Positions 27,181 to 40,379 of a DNA stretch of 64,000 nt are shown piece after piece. The stretch's first letter is position 1, and every line of letters begins with the position of its first letter. The stretch covers positions 15,258,082-15,322,081 of the forward strand of contig CM067346.1 of assembly GCA_034190875.2 (NCBI GenBank), written 5' to 3'. This stretch comes from Urechis unicinctus. Lineage: Eukaryota > Annelida > Polychaeta > Xenopneusta > Urechidae. The position numbers were made by a program, and so were the translations under genes. The notes below the pieces were generated by a model. It was not told where the DNA came from and did no database searches. It worked only from the letters and a program-made list of their open reading frames with translations.

Positions 27181-27960
27181 GAAATCTGTAAAAGCTAGCC
27201 TAACTGCTAACATCAACAATATATTGCTGTACTCAAAAATGTAGGATCATTGTCCAGTTAACAGCTAATGGGCATTTTCTTGTAATTTGTTTTCGTAACA
27301 GTGAAAGAAAAGTACAGCTTGTCATTTACATTTTTAAGTTTTGTATAGTTTTAAGTCAGCATGAAAACTATTTCCAGACATAACAGCTTCAGTTTTACTC
27401 ACATTGATGCACATTTTATAATAACAACACCATGTCGGTCAAACATCAATATAATTTTGTAAACGGCAACTAACTATGTTATCCTCTTATATATATTATT
27501 GTATCTTTAATCAACCATATCGTTCACATATATCAAAAACGCACGGGACCATGGATAGAACCGTGTGGAGCGCCACACGTTATACCTGTTTAATCAGAGT
27601 TGTGCCACCTTAAAGTAGCATATTGCTTTCTATTATGCAAATAATTTGATATCTTATCTAAAACGTTTCTTGGATTTGCATACATCAGGTATAAGGGGAA
27701 ATGCAGTTTAAGTAGCCGATTGTTTTTTTCTGATATCCGTATGTCTTTTTGGTAAGAGGCGGTTATATTCCAGGTAACGGACAGTATCATTGGTGACATA
27801 ACGTTCTTGTAGACATCCAACTACAGGTGTTGGTGTAATTGGCCGAATATTAATGATGCCGGTTGCATCATCGTTTTTAAGTAGGGGTTTTAACCGGCCT
27901 ACGTTCTACGCATCTTGAAAGATGCCATATGTAAGAAAACGATTAAACATGACAGTAGTT
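27180..27960 (-). pseudogene. Non-LTR reverse transcriptase relic (LINE type)
   Basis: Minus-strand reading gives, in the expected order for a LINE reverse transcriptase, KPLLKNDD...NIRPITPTPVVG (about 27,820-27,895; the family's PIFKKGD...NYRPIS region) and YLHNRKQYATLRWHNSD (about 27,592-27,645). After an in-frame TAA come GAPHGSIHGPVRFLIYVND (about 27,510-27,577; the PQGSxLGPLLFLxYIND motif) and NVSKTEAVMSG (about 27,370-27,410). The YADD active-site region between the last two is not recognisable. Several stops and frame changes show that it is dead, and the endonuclease domain was not found upstream. It lies about where the array period would predict another unit, so it may have inserted into one. 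The clade (CR1, L2 or jockey-like) cannot be fixed by eye. Confidence 0.85.
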
Positions 27961-28819
27961 AGGCACAACTATGTCAATAGTTTCAATACAAAATATTTAA
28001 TATTGCAACCGTCAAACATATTAGATGCGCTTGATTGGTCTCCACCGGTGTACGCCGGATTCCACACTGATATATGGGCGGCGCGTAACAATCACCGTGA
28101 ACGACGTGCGTTTATTTGTGACATTTTCTGCGCATGTGTAGCACCCTCTGTTGATTATTACTAAAATTATCACTTTCGACCGAATGTGAAATTTTATTTA
28201 AAATGGCAGTATAGTTTTTAATGCTCAGCTTTCCATAGAAAGATGAATATTCACAAGCAATAAACTGATAGAGCATTCTCATCTTGTTTTTCTCTACGTA
28301 TTTGTAATATTACTTAATAATTGGCACCAGATGCTGTCGTCGTCCCTATTGCCCCGGCCTTCGCCGAGCCCTGAGCCACGGCATACTCGATGTACGCCGG
28401 TACAATGCGCTCGTAACTACGCCCGATACAAAAAAAAACCCATCGCACATCAGTGGCTGAACGGCGTATATATTTTTCTTACCAACATTTTTGTTCGATC
28501 CTTTCGTCAATAAAAGTCCCATTTAACGACATCAGTTCCGTCATGATCAAGTGTTTGTCTTCTTAAATTGTGTCTTCTTAAACTTGAGAGTCATGTTTAA
28601 TGCCAAGCCAGTATGGCATAATGCAAAGCAAGAGTACTTTAAAGCAATATGACCCATTTCGATGGCGCATTTGTCCGTCAGTGACTGTCATATCCACACC
28701 TCTATCTAAGGATGAATAAAACAAGGCGATTATCTATTGGAAAAGACCAATGGATGACGCTGGTCATATATACCCAATGGCATATCCTGATACATTGAAA
28801 GGCAGCCCGTACTTGGGTT
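27961..28819. other. Gap between two reverse transcriptase relics
   Basis: Contains a slightly GC-richer patch at about 28,340-28,420 and AT-rich remainder. It may hold the unrecognisable N-terminal part of the minus-strand relic to its left, or array-unit sequence. No gene is supported. Confidence 0.4.
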
Positions 28820-29960
28820 GCACATTTAATTTGTTATCGAGAATCGTGCACATGCACATGCAGGAACGTTAAGCAGAATATTGATTATTGCTAACGCCGC
28901 ATAAATCATCCGCGTTTCGATTATCCAGGCCTGAATCAATCCTGAGGATATGGCCTGTCTGACTGTCCTTCCTCGAAGACTCCCTCTTGAGGCGTAGCGG
29001 TTTGGAGGATCCATAGAACCGAACTTTGATTGGTCGCTCTTAACCACTTCTTCCCATGTCTTCTTTGTTCTGCTAGGTCTCTTCTGTGACACCACCTCAA
29101 GTCAGCGTACCCAGACCAGCCGGTGCTGCGCTCAACATGGCCGAGCCACCTCATCCTGCTGGTTTGCAGCACCACGTCCACATCCTGGATGCCGAGTTTC
29201 GAGAGGGGGAGTCCTAGCCGACTTTGTCCTGTGCCTTGACATCGCAGATCTAGCAGATCATTGTCCGGTTTTTGTGCTGGAGGTGGTTCAGAGTCAGGCC
29301 CAAAGTCTCGGATGTAGTCAGCATTGCGTTCATCACGAACATCGAGTAAACCCTACCTCTCGTTGAGAAAGGCAGACGGCGATTAGTGAGCAGACGGAGG
29401 AGTAGGCGGAACTTGCCCCACGCACATTTGCAGCGCGTGACGGCAAGTAGCACACAGCCGCCCAAAGCGGAGTGCATGTCACAGAGGTAGCAAAACTCGG
29501 GTATGACTTCAAGCCTGTCCTCGCCAGCCATCACCTCCTTCATCGGTCTTCTGTCAATCGGCCGTGCTGTGCCGAAGCACAGGGTGCACCTAAACTCTGG
29601 GGCCGGACAGAAAGGTCCCATGATGCTGCTGCATCTCTTGTGCACTCAGAGCGAGCAGCCACCACAGAGTATTGCGTTGTTACCCGTTTCTAGAAAACAG
29701 ATAGCACAAAGGTCCCGATAGCAGCCCCGGGTCACTGCCAGACACCTGGATCTTCGTGTCCCCAATGTTCACGCCCAAAGATTCCGAAATGGCCGGAGAT
29801 AATTTGCGTACAGCAGCACCCACTGGTAGCCCGCGTTGCACTCCAGCACACCAGTAAAGAGCAGCGGAGCAGCCTTGAGGTGCGCCTACTGTCTTACCAA
29901 GCTCCTCGCGGTATCCGTCGTCAACTCTCATCCTGCTTCTCATGTTTGCATACAAAGTAA
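28820..29960 (-). pseudogene. Non-LTR retrotransposon C-terminal reverse transcriptase relic
   Basis: Minus-strand frames give, in order, GYREELGKTVGAPQGCSAAL (about 29,840-29,910; the VGVHQGSxLSPLLF-like region), VNIGDTKIQVSG (about 29,740-29,775), GTARPIDRRPMKEVM and EFCYLCDM (29,470-29,580), TRGRVYSMFV (29,320-29,360), RMRWLGHVERSTGW (29,110-29,155) and RTKKTWEEVVKSD (29,035-29,080). The CYLGD...TRCKxAWGKF...TRGRVY...RWLGHVER...KTWxEV series is typical of a widespread animal LINE family often annotated as endonuclease-reverse transcriptase. The segment that should hold YADD is missing between PQG and the KTKI-like motif, an internal deletion. Frame changes confirm inactivation. The patch is distinctly GC-richer than its flanks, which suggests more recent arrival than the relic at 27.2-27.96 kb. 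Confidence 0.92.
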
Positions 29961-32900
29961 CTCATTGCAATGGGATGTACAATTGACTTGTGCAGTTAGA
30001 AGTTGCAGCTATCAAAGACGAAGCATTTAATTCACAGAAATATCGCGCTCGTTGCAAGTACTATCGCTCAATCGCGTAAAGTTATATTTTGATGATTATT
30101 TCTCTGTTGAATACCAAAATTGGTTGTATGGTCGCATCATCAGTCCGAAGGGTTCCTTACGCAGGCTATCTAAATAATCATAAATATTGTATATACTCTA
30201 AGCAATATACTCGGATAATTACAAGCAAACAAATGGCACCCAGTTACTATGAAACGAGAACGTTTATGACTGTGTGTGGCGTACTCTCTGTGAAAGCGTC
30301 GCTTGAATTCGCTCGACTATTTTAGGCAGAATCCATTATGTTAGCCTCGTAAATGGCCTGCGCCGTCCGTTAGGTTTCCTCCTATTATAGTCGCTTATAC
30401 ATTAGTTTGACTGATGGCATTATTCCATCGGCCGTTTAGCGTGTGTATAATTGGCATTAATACTCCTTGGAAACACGATTCGGTGCCTGTTGATTCTGCA
30501 ATATTTTAACGTTACATCTGCTGATAAACTGTTTTGCAAGAATAACTAAGTGACGTACAAAGCGGCAATCCGAGCCGCATAATGCTAACAACCTAATTCA
30601 CGTCATTAGTCCTTGAGATCAACTACTATTTTACACACCACTCAGCTCTAAAATCAGAAATGAATCGTCAGGCGCCCCTTACAGCAAACAGGTTGTTTGT
30701 CGTCAATCCGGAAATGGATGCGATGAATAGTTTGCTAACGAGCCTAACAAACAATTCGATCATTTCCTCCTACAACCAGGCAAATAGTGGCGATTAGGTT
30801 CCATTGTTCTGTACTGGCATTTTAAAAGATATGAGGCTGCAGCCAGGTTTCATGAACCATAAGTAGTCTTTATCAATGACATTACCTAGTCGTGTTCCCA
30901 AAACATTTACTGTTCGTATTTTATTGATATATTGATAGATTTCCATGCATTCACATAATACGCGGACATACAGTGGCTAAGTACATAGGCATTATTTTTG
31001 GTCGTTCGGTTTCTGTTGGCCACATGCTTGATACCGTTGATCGGTGAATTACTGTAGTCCTTAAAGGCTCTCTTCAGTTCTACGTCATGATATTGCTTCA
31101 GTGGTTGGTAGCGTATCTCATAAACAAGGCAGTACGCTGCTAGTAAAACTGTTAAACTTAATACAAACATAAATACATACTATATATATTGTTGAAGACG
31201 GCAGGGAATACAAGGCGTGAGAATTACCAAGACGACTTAATTGCAGTGCAACAGCGACCACTCTTCTGGCTGCTCGGGCGTGAACTTCTTCTCTTATACT
31301 CCCAGCATTGTGGCTTAGAGATCACGTGACCTACTAGGCGGCGTGGGCAACGACATTTCCAACACAATTAATCTCTATAAATGATTGAATCTTGATCCAT
31401 ATCACAAAGACGTTTAATACTGGAGCTAGTTGGATATGTGGTGCGTCATAAATGTTTTCATACTGATAAGGCTAAAAGTCAGAGAAGGCGTCTTCACTTT
31501 ATAAAGATGAGCTTCGAGTTGATATTTTCTATTTCGATAAAATCACTGCTGATATCTATGACGTATTGCTCTTTGAATATTTGCAAATCCAATTACACAT
31601 GCAAAGGCCTCGCAAGTATTTCTGAAAATATTGCATTGCGCGTTAATAGTCAACAAGCTTACTGTGCAGGAAACATTACCTGTCGTGTCTTAAGAATGCC
31701 AAATTACTTGTCAAAATCTGTTTTAGTCAGGAGCACAATACTATGACGCAATAACGAGTGAATTGGTAAGACCTTCAGTGATCAGTAGAGGCTAGTTATT
31801 GGTAACACTTACTAAAAGTACAGGTGCATAACGTAGGAACAATGACGTTAGCGCACATCCTGGTTATGGTTTTTGGTCAGTCGGCGGATGAGATGTGTGC
31901 TCTGCCATCAAGCCAGACAGTAGTTTGATGCAATGCCACCACTTTCACTTAAAGGGGCTTCTATCGAACTTAGCTTAATATTCATGTATTTATAATGATT
32001 AAAATGAACTGAACGGAATAACCTGTATATGATATGATAACAAATAAGTTTGTGGTCTTTAAAGATATCGTTCATGTTGTATTTGTCACCATTTTATGTT
32101 CCTTAAACAACCGTCCCAATATGAGAGATAATCGATATTTAATGTGGGCAAATTGTCCTGCGCTATCTGATTAACGTTGGTCTGAGATTCCTTCTGTTGC
32201 GCATTGTACGTTATTGTCGCACATCTTCTAGATATCGATGCACTGGGATAATATCCTGTTTTCTACGCTACTTTTATTGATAAATATAGCCGTATGGGGC
32301 AACCTTCTGCTTGGCAATATCCAAAAAAACGACCAATACAACCCAAAATAAGGATATGTGCCAAGAAAGCAAAAGCATTAAATTGGTAGAATTCATATAT
32401 CGTCCTATAACACCATACAAGAAATCCACAAATTAATGAGGCTTGCGTATAATTGCGTATCCACGACATTAGCCCCATATAAACCACAGGAAATCCTTTA
32501 CTGTCATCGTAGTCGTTGTCTGAAGCCTAATATTGCAGCATCAACAACCTGTCACCCAGTAAGCTGCCCATTCGTTTTACTCTTGATAAAAAATACGCAT
32601 AAAAATGGCGACGCTGGATAGATTAAGGCTTACCGTTGACAAGCAATCACGTTTTATCCTGTAGTAATTAACGTCGTATACCATGCATATCGTACACAGA
32701 CGAAAAAGTTGTCGTTTTCTCAGTCAGGCTCTAGATTAAAGTTACATGTTGATGTATTCAAATACTTGATGACCAATGATTTACAGAACAGCTGCACAGT
32801 GGCGACGACAGAGGAATGTAAAGGTCTAACATTATTGGTGCATAGATGCAATCAACATGCAGCAACATTGCATGGAATGTTTTCAATGGGTATTGACTTT

Positions 32901-32990
32901 GTGTCGTTTGAATGTGTGTTATTGTAGCCCTGTAACTCAAGTAATATTGATTGCACTAGGATTGCCTAAGGGCAGGACCACGTAAGTGAC
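29961..32990. other. No intact gene; possible unit relics
   Basis: AT-rich. The frame at 31,438-31,746 (102 codons, plus) ends with RMPNYLSKSV. This resembles segment h, so that part is probably diverged unit sequence (about 31,560-31,745). Otherwise nothing is recognised. Confidence 0.45.
31640..31745 (+). repeat. Weak extra copy of array-unit segment h
   Basis: GAATGCCAAATTACTTGTCAAAATC matches ATGACAAATTACCTGTCAAAATCC of the copies at 44,012 and 56,470. The protein-level echo is MPNYLSKS against MTNYLSKS. It is out of phase with the 7-8 kb spacing and could be a partial or displaced copy. Confidence 0.4.
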
Positions 32991-35900
32991 CAGCAATCAG
33001 AAGCATGATACTTTTCCTGAACGCAGTAGCATATTGAGGGAATATATATTGCCTGCGTTGCATGTCATTAAAGTGCATAGACTTTCGTGCCTCTACTTGT
33101 CATGCTTGATTAAATAGAGCAGCTGCTGTTTCAGTGGCTTTAACATCCTGGAGCATGCCGCAGAAAAATGTATCTCTAAATGAGAGCTTTTAACAAGCGA
33201 ACCATTTAGTGCGCCATATTATTGCAGATGCGTCAGGTGCTGATGCCTCGTATGCCATGGTGGATGGTTATGTACAACAATATACCTGATCCAATTGATA
33301 AACGCTCAAATTTTTCCTTAACAAGCTTCTCAAATGAATTGTCAACTATTTTATGGGGGCCCAAAACGTGAACATAAAAGATCACGTACATTGATACAAC
33401 TGCAACTAATCATTTAATATTCACAAATCTCGAACTAGAAGTATTTGCAGAACCTATTGTCGCAGCACACCCTGAGAGCATTAAAATCAATGTTTTCCTA
33501 TGACTAAATGATATGCTAATCAAAGATTATAAGGGGAATTATATAATCTACTGGAAATTATCCGGTAGTATATACTGATAGGTATGTTATTTATCGAAGT
33601 ATTAGAAATATGTAAAACCACCAAGTATTCCAATACAGGAAACAACAAGAATGATTAACTTTACACGACATGCACCTAGCGTCAACAATTACTTCCGAAA
33701 GCTTATTTTTAGTTTTCATTAGCCTACAAAGCAATCAGAAAGCAAGGGAAAACATACTGGAGCTTGCCATTGAAAAACTTGCAACATAAAACAAATAGTC
33801 CAGGTATTTAACGTTTCTCGATCTAAGACTCCGAAGGCGAATGACATCAGGCATCTGAGATTAGAAACAATTAAGTTCTTGGCAATTATTGCATTTTTAG
33901 AAGCAGTTACTTAACTTCACACACCTGTGTTTAACCAGGGAAGGTCTGTACCAGTTACATAATGGGTGACCTTATGACTTTGCTATTAACGTAGTGCGTT
34001 CAATTAAAGAGCAGACACTGGAGGATGGGAAGGAATTGATTTTAAGTTTTGTGTGCGTGTGCATCTTTGAAAGTGAGTTTATAATCTTTTTCAAGCTGCT
34101 AAGCAACACGCGGGTGGGCGCAAGTTGCCACTTGTTGTAAACCAAATATGACATGTCAAATCATAAGAATTATTTAAAGGTTTATCTGCAGCACGACCTA
34201 TATATACTGCAATTCATGGTTATGCATATTGCTGACTGAAGCCTGTCATCACATGTGCGTCTAACCATCATATAGTGCAGTGCATTATCTACGCGGGATT
34301 CATTAGTTAGCGTTCATAACAACTCAAGCTGGTGGAATGTTTGATGGATCCTCTGAAGGGCAAAGCTTACTCCGTGATATTGATGCATTGTAGATCATCA
34401 CATTCACAGTAGGATTAACCAAGGTACAACATTACTTCATCGCATTACTAAGTGTGAGTAATACAGTATGTCTAAGCTAAAACATATCTGCTTCGGCGGT
34501 CATGATAGCATATATGTGTTTAAAGTGTAAATGGGATAACCACACGATACATGTTAGTTTGCGGCAAAGCAATCGTAGAGAGGCGCCAGAGGAAATAAAA
34601 TGACAGAGGAAGTTACTATAATTGCATACCCTGATGCGCAAACAAAGATCACTTCCTGCACAGTTCACATTGTCAGATGTAAAGCACGAGAGAAAAGACT
34701 GGTTCCTCATTGCAAACCCGTCATATGATGACAGACAAGCCAAACAAGATGGGGCACGAGTTGATTAAGCAAGCCTGGAACAAATGCCTCATATACAGCA
34801 ACATAATTGCATGTTGGGATTATTAATGAGAGTATTTTTATGTTGATCGTGATTGGGAAATATAATTTCTAAAATCGACTTATCAGACAACCTTGAAATT
34901 TTCTGTAATTTACTTAAGTGTGTGAGCGAGGATACCTGGAAGGAAACCGTCCAACTAACCTGCATCATCCATTCGCACTAAGGTCGCACGTCACGAATCT
35001 CAAGCTATGGAAATAATTGTCCTATACGACGGACACTGCAGTAAATGATTTTGCAATTGCAGTGGACATTCATTTACGACGTAGGGTTGGTCACATCACA
35101 AAGGAGTAACATGTTATCTATACTTCTAATAACACGGCATCGGCGGATTTACTCTAGGCTACGGTAGCAAATTAAGTAATGTAGTATGACAATGGATGTC
35201 AATACGGGAATAACATAGAGACCCACATCTCTATTATTGAATTTAAACAATACCCAGCCTTTCGTGCAATAGGTTGCATACGCGATGCGTTTCTTAATGC
35301 ATAGTATGACGACCCGAAACACGCCTGACGTCTTAATTACAAGGTTGCGAATACAATGGGTTCCGTTTGATCTCACAAATACTCTCATGACTACAAACGA
35401 CTCTCTCAATATATTTGTATCAATATCTTACAGCAAGACAAACTTTTTTCAACCACCGCTAAAAATAAGATACACTAGATACGTTTTATTTCCATAGACG
35501 TAAAGAGGATCTGCCGCATTTGCGCTATTGTTATGCGTCTTATAGTCACTAATTGAGCTCATCTGTCTCATGTGCTGAATAAAATGCTCCCAACCGGCGG
35601 GTCACTTGCTGATTGTCAGCCCAACGATTTTATATTTGCACGTTAACCAATTTTTGGGATTATTATCAAGCAGTCGGTCTCTCAAACGTTCTTATACTGA
35701 GGACTGCACTGTGATGTTCAGGGTTTTCCTTTCATAGGCAAATAAGTGGAACCAGAGAAACAACAAACAACACTTCCTCCTAGGATAGGAATGCTTGCAT
35801 ATGTTTTATTGATCGCTTGATCGAGTTCCTATGCTTCGTAACCGTTGGCTACCATTGATACAGCTGACGTCCGACATAAGCAAACCTATTATAGCTTCTC

Positions 35901-36332
35901 AAACAATGTCACTTTAATGCTGTTTGTTTCATTTCACCTGTTTTGAATTATATAAGCAGCCTTTAATATTTTTAGAGGACAACTTAGCTGTGTTCGTATT
36001 TGCCACGAGCATCAGAAACGTGCAATGAAGAGTTTTTATTTCATGGAAATTTGATGACCTTTGATGGAGATTAAAGACATGCCTGTTTTGACTGTTAGCA
36101 TTAGCACGTGTGCCAACCTGTACCATGCACATAAACAAGACAAGCATGACAAGTTACCTGACAAAAGCCTTTCATGCGTTGTGATTGGCACTGAAAGCAA
36201 TAGAAAAACCTCGTTGGCCCACTTTGAAAACTCAGCCGTCTTAGGACGTGAGGGTTTTACAATCATTGAACAAAACATACAAGTTCCAATGAGGGCATCA
36301 AGTGAATGATGGCGGAAGGTACTTTTTCGTAG

Positions 36333-36512
36333 GTGTCAGCTGAATATAATGTGGTTCACGAGAACACATGTATGCGATCCGTTGCTAAGATAGACCGTGA
36401 TTACCTATTCTTCTTTAGAGGAGGTGAATTATTGTCGCCCGTGAACAGTAAAACGGTCAGCCAATTATTTTCTACCAAGCTGGATATCAGGGGCCATTTC
36501 ATGTCAGCTTAA
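36333..36512 (+). pseudogene. Unrecognised coding relic in segment i
   Basis: An open stretch of 59 codons after a stop at 36,330 ends at TAA 36,510-36,512. It contains VVHENTCMRSVAK, DYLFFFRGGELLSPVNSKTV and KLDIRGHFMSA. The copy at 44,110-44,325 gives related runs (SFVRESELVNQVDIVWHKK, then PMNSEQIRQLFE, then THSMSD) in two frames, and so does 56,570-56,790. All three end at an aligned ATGTCNRNYTAA, so the stop was already in the ancestor or is the true C-terminus. No family is recognised. Confidence 0.35.
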
Positions 36513-36762
36513 TCCACTCGCACCTGTTCCGGCTACAACTACGCAATGATGTGTAACCAACATGGACATAACGATGTTACGATCACCAAACAATGCATGC
36601 TACATACAGTTTATTCCAGTCAGCTGAAATAGGATCATGAATCATTTTTAGGTGCAAAACAGATTAACCCTTGACAAAAGGCAGCCGAAATTACAGCATA
36701 TGACTATAGTATCTTATGCGAAAAAAAACCTGTAAAGAAACGACATTGAAGAATCATACTCC

Positions 36763-37071
36763 TCAATGGACAATATATGGTCGTCCCTACAAAACTCCAC
36801 TGAACTGGGAACCAGTCATGCACGCTTGGCTAAACAAATGTGTCTCGGCCGTTTGAAGTTTGTTGAAGAAGCCTTTGCTGATACCACACGGAATCCAACA
36901 GGCATCTTTAAGTAGATATTGAAAAAAGACACTCGCGAACATTTAATTACAATTTCGGCCACACGTGTTGCAATCACACCAGACAGCTTCAAAATTGATA
37001 TCGATAGAGATGGATTGAACATATCAGGTATTCGTTTGAATCAAGTGATCATTCGCTGCATACCTAGATAA
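36763..37071 (+). pseudogene. Unrecognised coding relic in segment j
   Basis: One frame reads for about 100 codons with a single in-frame TAG at 36,913 and a final TAA at 37,069. It contains SMDNIWSSLQNSTEL, GRLKFVEEAFADTTRNPTG and, near the end, DSFKIDIDRDGLNISGIRL. The copy at 44,500-44,650 keeps SMDNMWSS and GEEAFADATRNTAGAIVW; the copy near 57,020-57,170 is more broken. Composition and cross-copy similarity favour an old protein, not chance, but I cannot assign a function. Confidence 0.4.
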
Positions 37072-37503
37072 GGTTTGGTATATAGTTCTTCACCGATGTT
37101 CGTTTTGATTTTGAGAAGACGATGTGTGCGTCATGCTCCAGAAGCACACATTGTGCTCTGCTGCCAACCCATAATGTCAATTGCTAGCGCGATCTACAAT
37201 AAATCGATGATTAACGTTATTGCCTTGCATGACGTATTCACGACTAGACATTTTCGCCTTCGCAATACATTGGGTCCTTATGTATAGTGTTTTCCATATG
37301 TGTTGTCGGTTTGAATGGACTCCTTCAGCCCTCGATATCAAAACTAATAATAATCTTTGTAGGTCAACATTGTGCACGCACATCGCTGAATATATATTCT
37401 ACTGTTGAACGAGGTATTTGGTCGCACAAAACATCCATTTTGTGCAACCCGACCTTCTATCACACAGTCCTTCTAGATCGCGCGCGCGCAATAGAGAGAA
37501 AGA

Positions 37504-37512
<9 letters not shown>

Positions 37513-37545
<33 letters not shown>
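37513..37545. repeat. (GA)n microsatellite
   Basis: Uninterrupted GA dinucleotides following a short GT run; first block of a compound microsatellite in segment m. Confidence 0.97.

Positions 37546-37583
<38 letters not shown>
37546..37583. repeat. (GACA)n microsatellite
   Basis: About nine GACA tetranucleotides directly after the first GA block, followed by impure GACA/GATA/GAGT sequence to about 37,652. Confidence 0.97.
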
Positions 37584-37650
37584 GGCAGAGACAGATAGAT
37601 AGAGAATGAGAGAGAGTGAGAGTGTAACAGTGAGTGAGACAGAGAACAGG

Positions 37651-37785
<135 letters not shown>

Positions 37786-37870
37786 TGAGACAGAGAGATG
37801 ACCGTTGTTGTATTTGGACAAACGGAAGCAATCTGCATCGTCGTTGGTAAGCGAAATACTATCGCAGTTA

Positions 37871-40370
37871 AAATAAACTGAACTATACCATTCCCTCCAC
37901 GCCACTTTCGTTCGACATCTTAAACCGCCAGCACCACACCTGTCAGTTATTTCCCGGAATTGGCTGTATTAAATGATTGCCCTTTAGCACATTCGCCCCT
38001 TAACGTTCTGTTCCGATGTTAAGCAAATTTGGCAGGCAACCTTGACATCAGCCATCTGATACCACGATCACAATAAGACATATAGCAGTTGACACTCAAA
38101 TCGGTACGCTGCGGCTCATATGCCATGTTAAGTTTGCCCAGAGAGACGAGTGTTATTTTTGCCTATGATTTATATACTACACAACAGGTAATATAATAAC
38201 AGCTTAGATCCTTTAAAAGCGACATCACGATCAGACGTGTGTATGAGCGCGTCATTTGCTGGGGCACGATATGCCATTTATGAGTTGCGATATTTCTGAT
38301 TATTATAGCCATATGGAAGTCATCTCTTTGTATAATTGAATAGAATACGTATCTCGCCTGGTGTAATGCCATTTGTAAAACAATTTTCAAACCATTACCT
38401 GTCCTATGATATCTTATTTAATTATAATGTGTTTAAATATGGCCAAATATAGCGGCACAATTAGTCACGATTTGAATGGACATCATTATAAGAAGCCGAA
38501 ATTAAACCCTATTCAACGATCAGATGTACCATAATGCTCATATAGAATGAGAAATATTGGTGATTACACAAGCGCAAACTTATGTCACAGTGACTGCATA
38601 AGGTGAATGGAAGGCGATAAAGCTAATATTTCACCTCCTACGCTGGTGGCATTTCATGACGAACCACTTGACAATTGGAGATTGTTGTGTTGCGCTACTC
38701 GACGAAGGTGAGAGGTTTACTGCTGTAAAATGCTACTCAATTATGCCCCCTTCCTTTCCTAACCATTGTCATCTTTGACACATGAATTAATGTCTGAGTA
38801 AAATATGAGTTATTTTATATTGCAATATGTTATGCTCGTCACAAGCCAACGCACACTGTGATTCCATGCTTTTCACTGCATTTGTTAGTATCATAAATAT
38901 ATCCCACTGCATACTTAGCAGCTTTGTAGAGCTTAACTGACCGTAAAGTAATAGACGCTAGAATGCCATCCTGAATTGTAGATCGTACTTGTCCTTTTAC
39001 CCAAATAGGATTTGTCGCAACATCTGTCAACTTAACTATCGCCTTGGGAGACTTCAATGCTATCGCTCATTCGGAGAAAACTCATTTACTGTGTGCCTTT
39101 GCTGACTATCAATAAAGGCCAATTTTCTTACAAGTTATGGTTATTTCCTATTCCCATCATTACATGCAATATCATACACACTATTGATGGTTGTTTTCGC
39201 AATTGTAAGCCAATTACTTTCATATACAATCATGTTCTGTTACTAAAATTAAAATATTTTGTAATTTATTTTTAAGGTTCAGCTAGAGCTACACATATAT
39301 GCTAGGGTACAGCAGCGTCATATATGGGGCATCTGCACTAAGTACGAAGTATTTGGCAAACGCTGCGGTTTGATGATACTGTCATACACATCCGTACGTC
39401 GATCACGCATGCTAGATACATATTGTATGTCATATCATGATGATAAAGTCAGGGTTATAGAACAGAGCTCTTGGTGAGAGACGTCAGAGCCGGTCACAAT
39501 TCATTATTTAAGGCTGGACGCATTTTGGTGATTGCTGCTGATTGGCTTGTAACCCAATTGCCGGTGTGATAATGTTATCTGCGTTCAACGAAGATTTGAC
39601 GCAGGTGGTGACACTTAACTGAACGCGGTTAATAGTCGTATAGTAACGTCATAGCTGTTTACATAATCATTTGGAAACCTGCCGCGAAATACACCTGTCA
39701 GTGATGACAATCTTGGCAGCGCTTATAAGACTTTAACATTATAAACTGTATAATGCCCCGAGTGAAAGGCATAGATTTTGTGTGTGAATTAGGGAAGAGT
39801 CAGACAGTAGGAGCCGTTGATTTAATACCGTCCTTTTATATGCATATGGCGACACAGCGCTCAGAAGTTGGTCGGAAGCTTGGCATCTGGAACCGAGCGC
39901 CAGTGGCTTAATTGTAGTGTAGCAATTCGTGCTAAAGATACATGGAAATAATGTGTCGGTCAACCCATGCATAGTTTTGTGTTTATTAACGCTAGTTGGA
40001 TACCACTGAAATGAATTTATTGAATGATGAAGCAGCCCACGAATAATTATTGAATGCATCACTGAAGTTCGGAAAAATATGGACAGCAAATCGAATATCA
40101 ATTTCAAGAGATATCAACACGTCACGTGCAAGTTGTTGATTACGACCTTGGTTTAATGACCATTATTCGGTAAACAATCAGTTGTGAACGGTCCGCGATT
40201 ACTGACAGCCGTATATCAGAGATACTGTGCAGGCAATACAATTATCAGTGCATCTTGATGAAATCCTCTTGAAATTGCTCGGCTTGAGAGCCACAGTGGC
40301 TATGACTATGACCCGTATGGCTAAACAAAAGCTATCTGCATAGATATACTCTGTGAGTCGAGTCATCGTG
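37871..40370. other. No gene recognised
   Basis: AT-rich sequence between units R and Q. The frame at 39,739-40,107 (minus, 122 codons) has no recognisable motif. Diverged unit sequence is likely but I could not align it by eye. Confidence 0.4.
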
Positions 40371-40379
40371 AGCTGTCCC

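Noticed and set aside
36333..36560. Possible tyrosine recombinase active site in segment i (an R/H-like pattern after a stop)
   Set aside because: The match needs a stop codon to be read as His, the same TAA is shared by three copies, and no convincing second Arg box or Tyr was found.
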